From Linepithema humile (lineage: Eukaryota > Arthropoda > Insecta > Hymenoptera > Formicidae), in the NCBI RefSeq assembly GCF_040581485.1, contig NC_090129.1, forward strand, positions 33,156,764 through 33,220,763: DNA of 64,000 nucleotides, in the 5' to 3' direction. A model generated the notes under the pieces. It had not been told where the DNA came from. It saw nothing but the letters and a program-made list of their open reading frames with translations, and ran no database searches. How positions within the stretch are numbered: the first letter of the stretch is position 1; each line of letters opens with the position of its first letter. Shown here one piece after another: positions 62,068 to 64,000 of this stretch. The position numbers were made by a program, and so were the translations under genes.

Positions 62068-63382
62068 AACAATGATGTTATCTGATAATTAAAACAAATC
62101 GGTACATGTCAGAAATCGAATCCGTCGATCTCTACTTTAATGTCACTCTTTGATCACCGTCTTTTTTCGGTTGTGATTCCGTTTACGTAGTCTAGCAGCG
62201 GTATTCTCCCTTGAATGGGGACTCTCATGACCGGAAGGGACCTTATGAATTGCGAACGCACGCGGGACACGAGCGTGAAAGATTTTATAATTATCTGACC
62301 TATTAAAGCAGCTCGCGATGATCGTCTCGAATACCAGTAAATAACTGTACTGAGGCGAAAAATATAAAAGGATATCTCGAAAAAATCAAATTGATAGTGT
62401 AATTTTTTAGCCGCAATGAAACCATTCAAATAATAATATTCTTTGAATGAGGATAAACTGAAAATCTCAAGCTGCATTTATTTGCTCGCACTTTCGTTAT
62501 CGACGATCGTACAAATAAAGGAAGCGATAGCGCATTTCCTGGTCTATAATCTAGATTATGATAAGAGCGAGTGTCGCTGACCTATTCGAAATAGTGATTT
62601 TATCGTTTGATGCGATGAAATTGTTATTACAAAATACTAAAGTCAATATTTTAAATGCGATTTATTTCCAAAATTATTACAGTTTTATTTGATCGCAGTA
62701 AAAGTGAACGTCTTGCGAACATCGAGACGCTTCGTTGCGCCATATTTAATTAGCCAACATAATTTCTTTGAGCACGCACGAAAAAATTTCGCGCGGTAGT
62801 ACGCACACGCAGGATGCGGTGACACGTTTTGAATAAATGTGTTTACGGAACAAACGAGATAGCGCGCAAAGTACATTATGAGAAAGAGTACTGCAGGTGG
62901 TAAATTTAAGACGCTTCAGCGTCGAGAATGGAAAATTGTTAAAAGACATATCATCCAGAATGCATCGTCGCGAAAGAAAATCTAATCTCTGCCGTCGTAA
63001 TTTTTCTCGTATCGCCGAAGAGATTTTCAATATCTACGATGGCGCGTCGCATCCGGGACGCGCTTAAAACCAATATTGTCATTATGGAAGTTAACACTTT
63101 GCACCCTTCGCCTTCGTTACGCCGCGCGCATACAGCTGGGCGGCGTAAAAGTGCAAGTTTCGGGGAAGCTTCTTTGCGCGGACGGCGCGCGCGATAAGCA
63201 GTGCAAATTTGACGTTGCACTCTGTTGCCGAGAGGCAGATAACAATTTACGCGTTAATATATTAGCGAAGGTGCGACGACGTATCTTTACGAGAGCGGCG
63301 CAAACACTTCCAACTAAGACTTTGACAGCGCAAACGTTGCGGACGGTCGTTAACCCCGTCGTCTCCGGTAAGCGGCTTAAGG

Positions 63383-63388
63383 TATAAA
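63383..63388 (+). promoter_or_regulatory. TATA box of the right-edge secreted-protein gene
   Basis: TATAAA within GGTATAAAGG lies 57 bp before the ATG at 63440. Transcription would start near 63410-63415, giving a short leader. I see no strong initiator match. TATA promoters in insects often drive regulated, tissue-specific genes. Confidence 0.55.
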
Positions 63389-63439
63389 GGGTTGCGTCGC
63401 TCATCCCGTGCGATTACTTCGTCGAGAAATCTCGTTACT

Positions 63440-63772
63440 ATGGAACTCACGCATCTATTCGTCGTGCATCTCCTCGCTGTTTTGAGCGTGCACGCGCTGC
63501 TGGTACGCGGGAACGAGGAGCTCGATATTACCGAAGGGGCGATCACCGAGGAGCAGCAAAAGGTGCACGACGAATGCCGGAATCCGGATTACAAGAAATA
63601 CGTGAAGTGCTTAATGCGACCGAAGAGGCAACATCATACGAACCACGGAGACGGAATTCATGAATCCGGTAGACCACCAATCGCTATAACAATCGAGATA
63701 AACGCGGGAATTCGCGTGCTGCCTTCGCTCAAACATATTATGCAACTGCAGCTGTTACACGATCACTTTTGA
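63440..63772 (+). CDS. Small secreted protein, first exon (partial gene)
   Basis: ATG 63440 opens a 110-codon frame. The start MELTHLFVVHLLAVLSVHAL is a strong signal peptide, cleaved probably near VRG|NEELD. The mature part begins ITEEQQKVHDEC and continues DYKKYVKCLMRPKR, with two cysteines nine residues apart. The first helix resembles that of insect odorant-binding proteins, but the six-Cys pattern is absent, so I do not assign that family. A likely donor, CCG|GTAGACC, at 63668/63669 would end the exon inside the His/Gly-rich stretch, with the rest of the gene beyond the window. If unspliced, the frame ends at 63772. Confidence 0.55.
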   Translation: MELTHLFVVHLLAVLSVHALLVRGNEELDITEGAITEEQQKVHDECRNPDYKKYVKCLMRPKRQHHTNHGDGIHESGRPPIAITIEINAGIRVLPSLKHIMQLQLLHDHF

Positions 63773-64000
63773 GAGATAGACACACCGTCGTATTAAATTC
63801 AAATTACTGGATCTCTTTTTTTCAGTGTAACATGTGCGGTTGCGCAACATGCTTGATCATTAGCGCGAGCTGTTGCGCAAACAGCATCCGCGCGCACGGC
63901 GGCTTTTATCGTTGCATAAATTTCCGATTAATTATCCGTTACGTTAAACGCCGTTGTTCGCGCGAGAATGAAATTCTGACCGTAAGCGATAAGCAATAAA

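Larger units (their letters stand above)
60061..63439. other. Region upstream of ABHD8 and of the right-edge gene
   Basis: About 3.4 kb without a confirmed gene. It includes the ABHD8 promoter region, a possible upstream ABHD8 exon (61935-62067), GC-rich DNA at 61.45-61.75 kb and the promoter of the gene at 63440. Confidence 0.45.

Overview
This window looks like nuclear DNA of an insect, most likely a hymenopteran such as an ant or bee. Every solid gene is a metazoan gene split by short GT-AG introns. The closest families I recognise are animal ones: DELE1, PHLDB/LL5, ZMAT5, the neuronal IQ protein igloo, BUD13, ABHD8 and CCDC124. The DNA is AT-rich with CpG-rich patches and many homopolymer and dinucleotide tracts. 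I see no prokaryotic operon, CRISPR array, rRNA or tRNA. The species call is inference.

Layout from left to right. SPB1/FTSJ3, an rRNA 2'-O-methyltransferase, lies on the minus strand (1657-4744) and is divergent from DELE1 on the plus strand (5363-7212). A decamer minisatellite sits between them. DELE1 converges on NUDT9, a minus-strand mitochondrial ADP-ribose pyrophosphatase (7966-9011). Most of 11-32.7 kb is one minus-strand gene, a PHLDB/LL5 homologue with an N-terminal FHA domain, long coiled coils and a C-terminal PH domain. It has 12 coding exons (1375 aa) and a probable non-coding first exon near 32.4 kb. Just upstream of it, and also minus, is ZMAT5 (U11/U12-20K). The igloo (igl) gene, minus, 37621-45491, encodes a short acylated calmodulin-binding protein with three IQ motifs. 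Its roughly 5.9 kb first intron carries a striking TATA+Inr+DPE promoter.

BUD13 (minus, splicing RES complex) contains a 63-bp coding VNTR and is divergent from an alpha-arrestin (plus). A compact pair follows: a C15orf40-like UPF0235 gene (minus) and CCDC124 (plus), with starts only 285 bp apart. Next is an ABHD8-type alpha/beta-hydrolase (minus, 727 aa) whose nucleophile Ser is replaced by Asn. The right edge holds the first exon of a small secreted protein behind a TATA box.

For the strong genes I rebuilt exons by hand. Splice phases agree at every junction, and each coding length is a multiple of three. The genes are mostly unrelated housekeeping functions (ribosome biogenesis, splicing, mitochondria, trafficking, cytoskeleton). 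I see no multi-gene pathway cluster. The most interesting unexplained signals are the intronic igl promoter with a divergent signal-anchor exon, a Cys-rich phase-compatible exon inside PHLDB, a possible upstream ABHD8 coding exon, and the ABHD8 active-site change.
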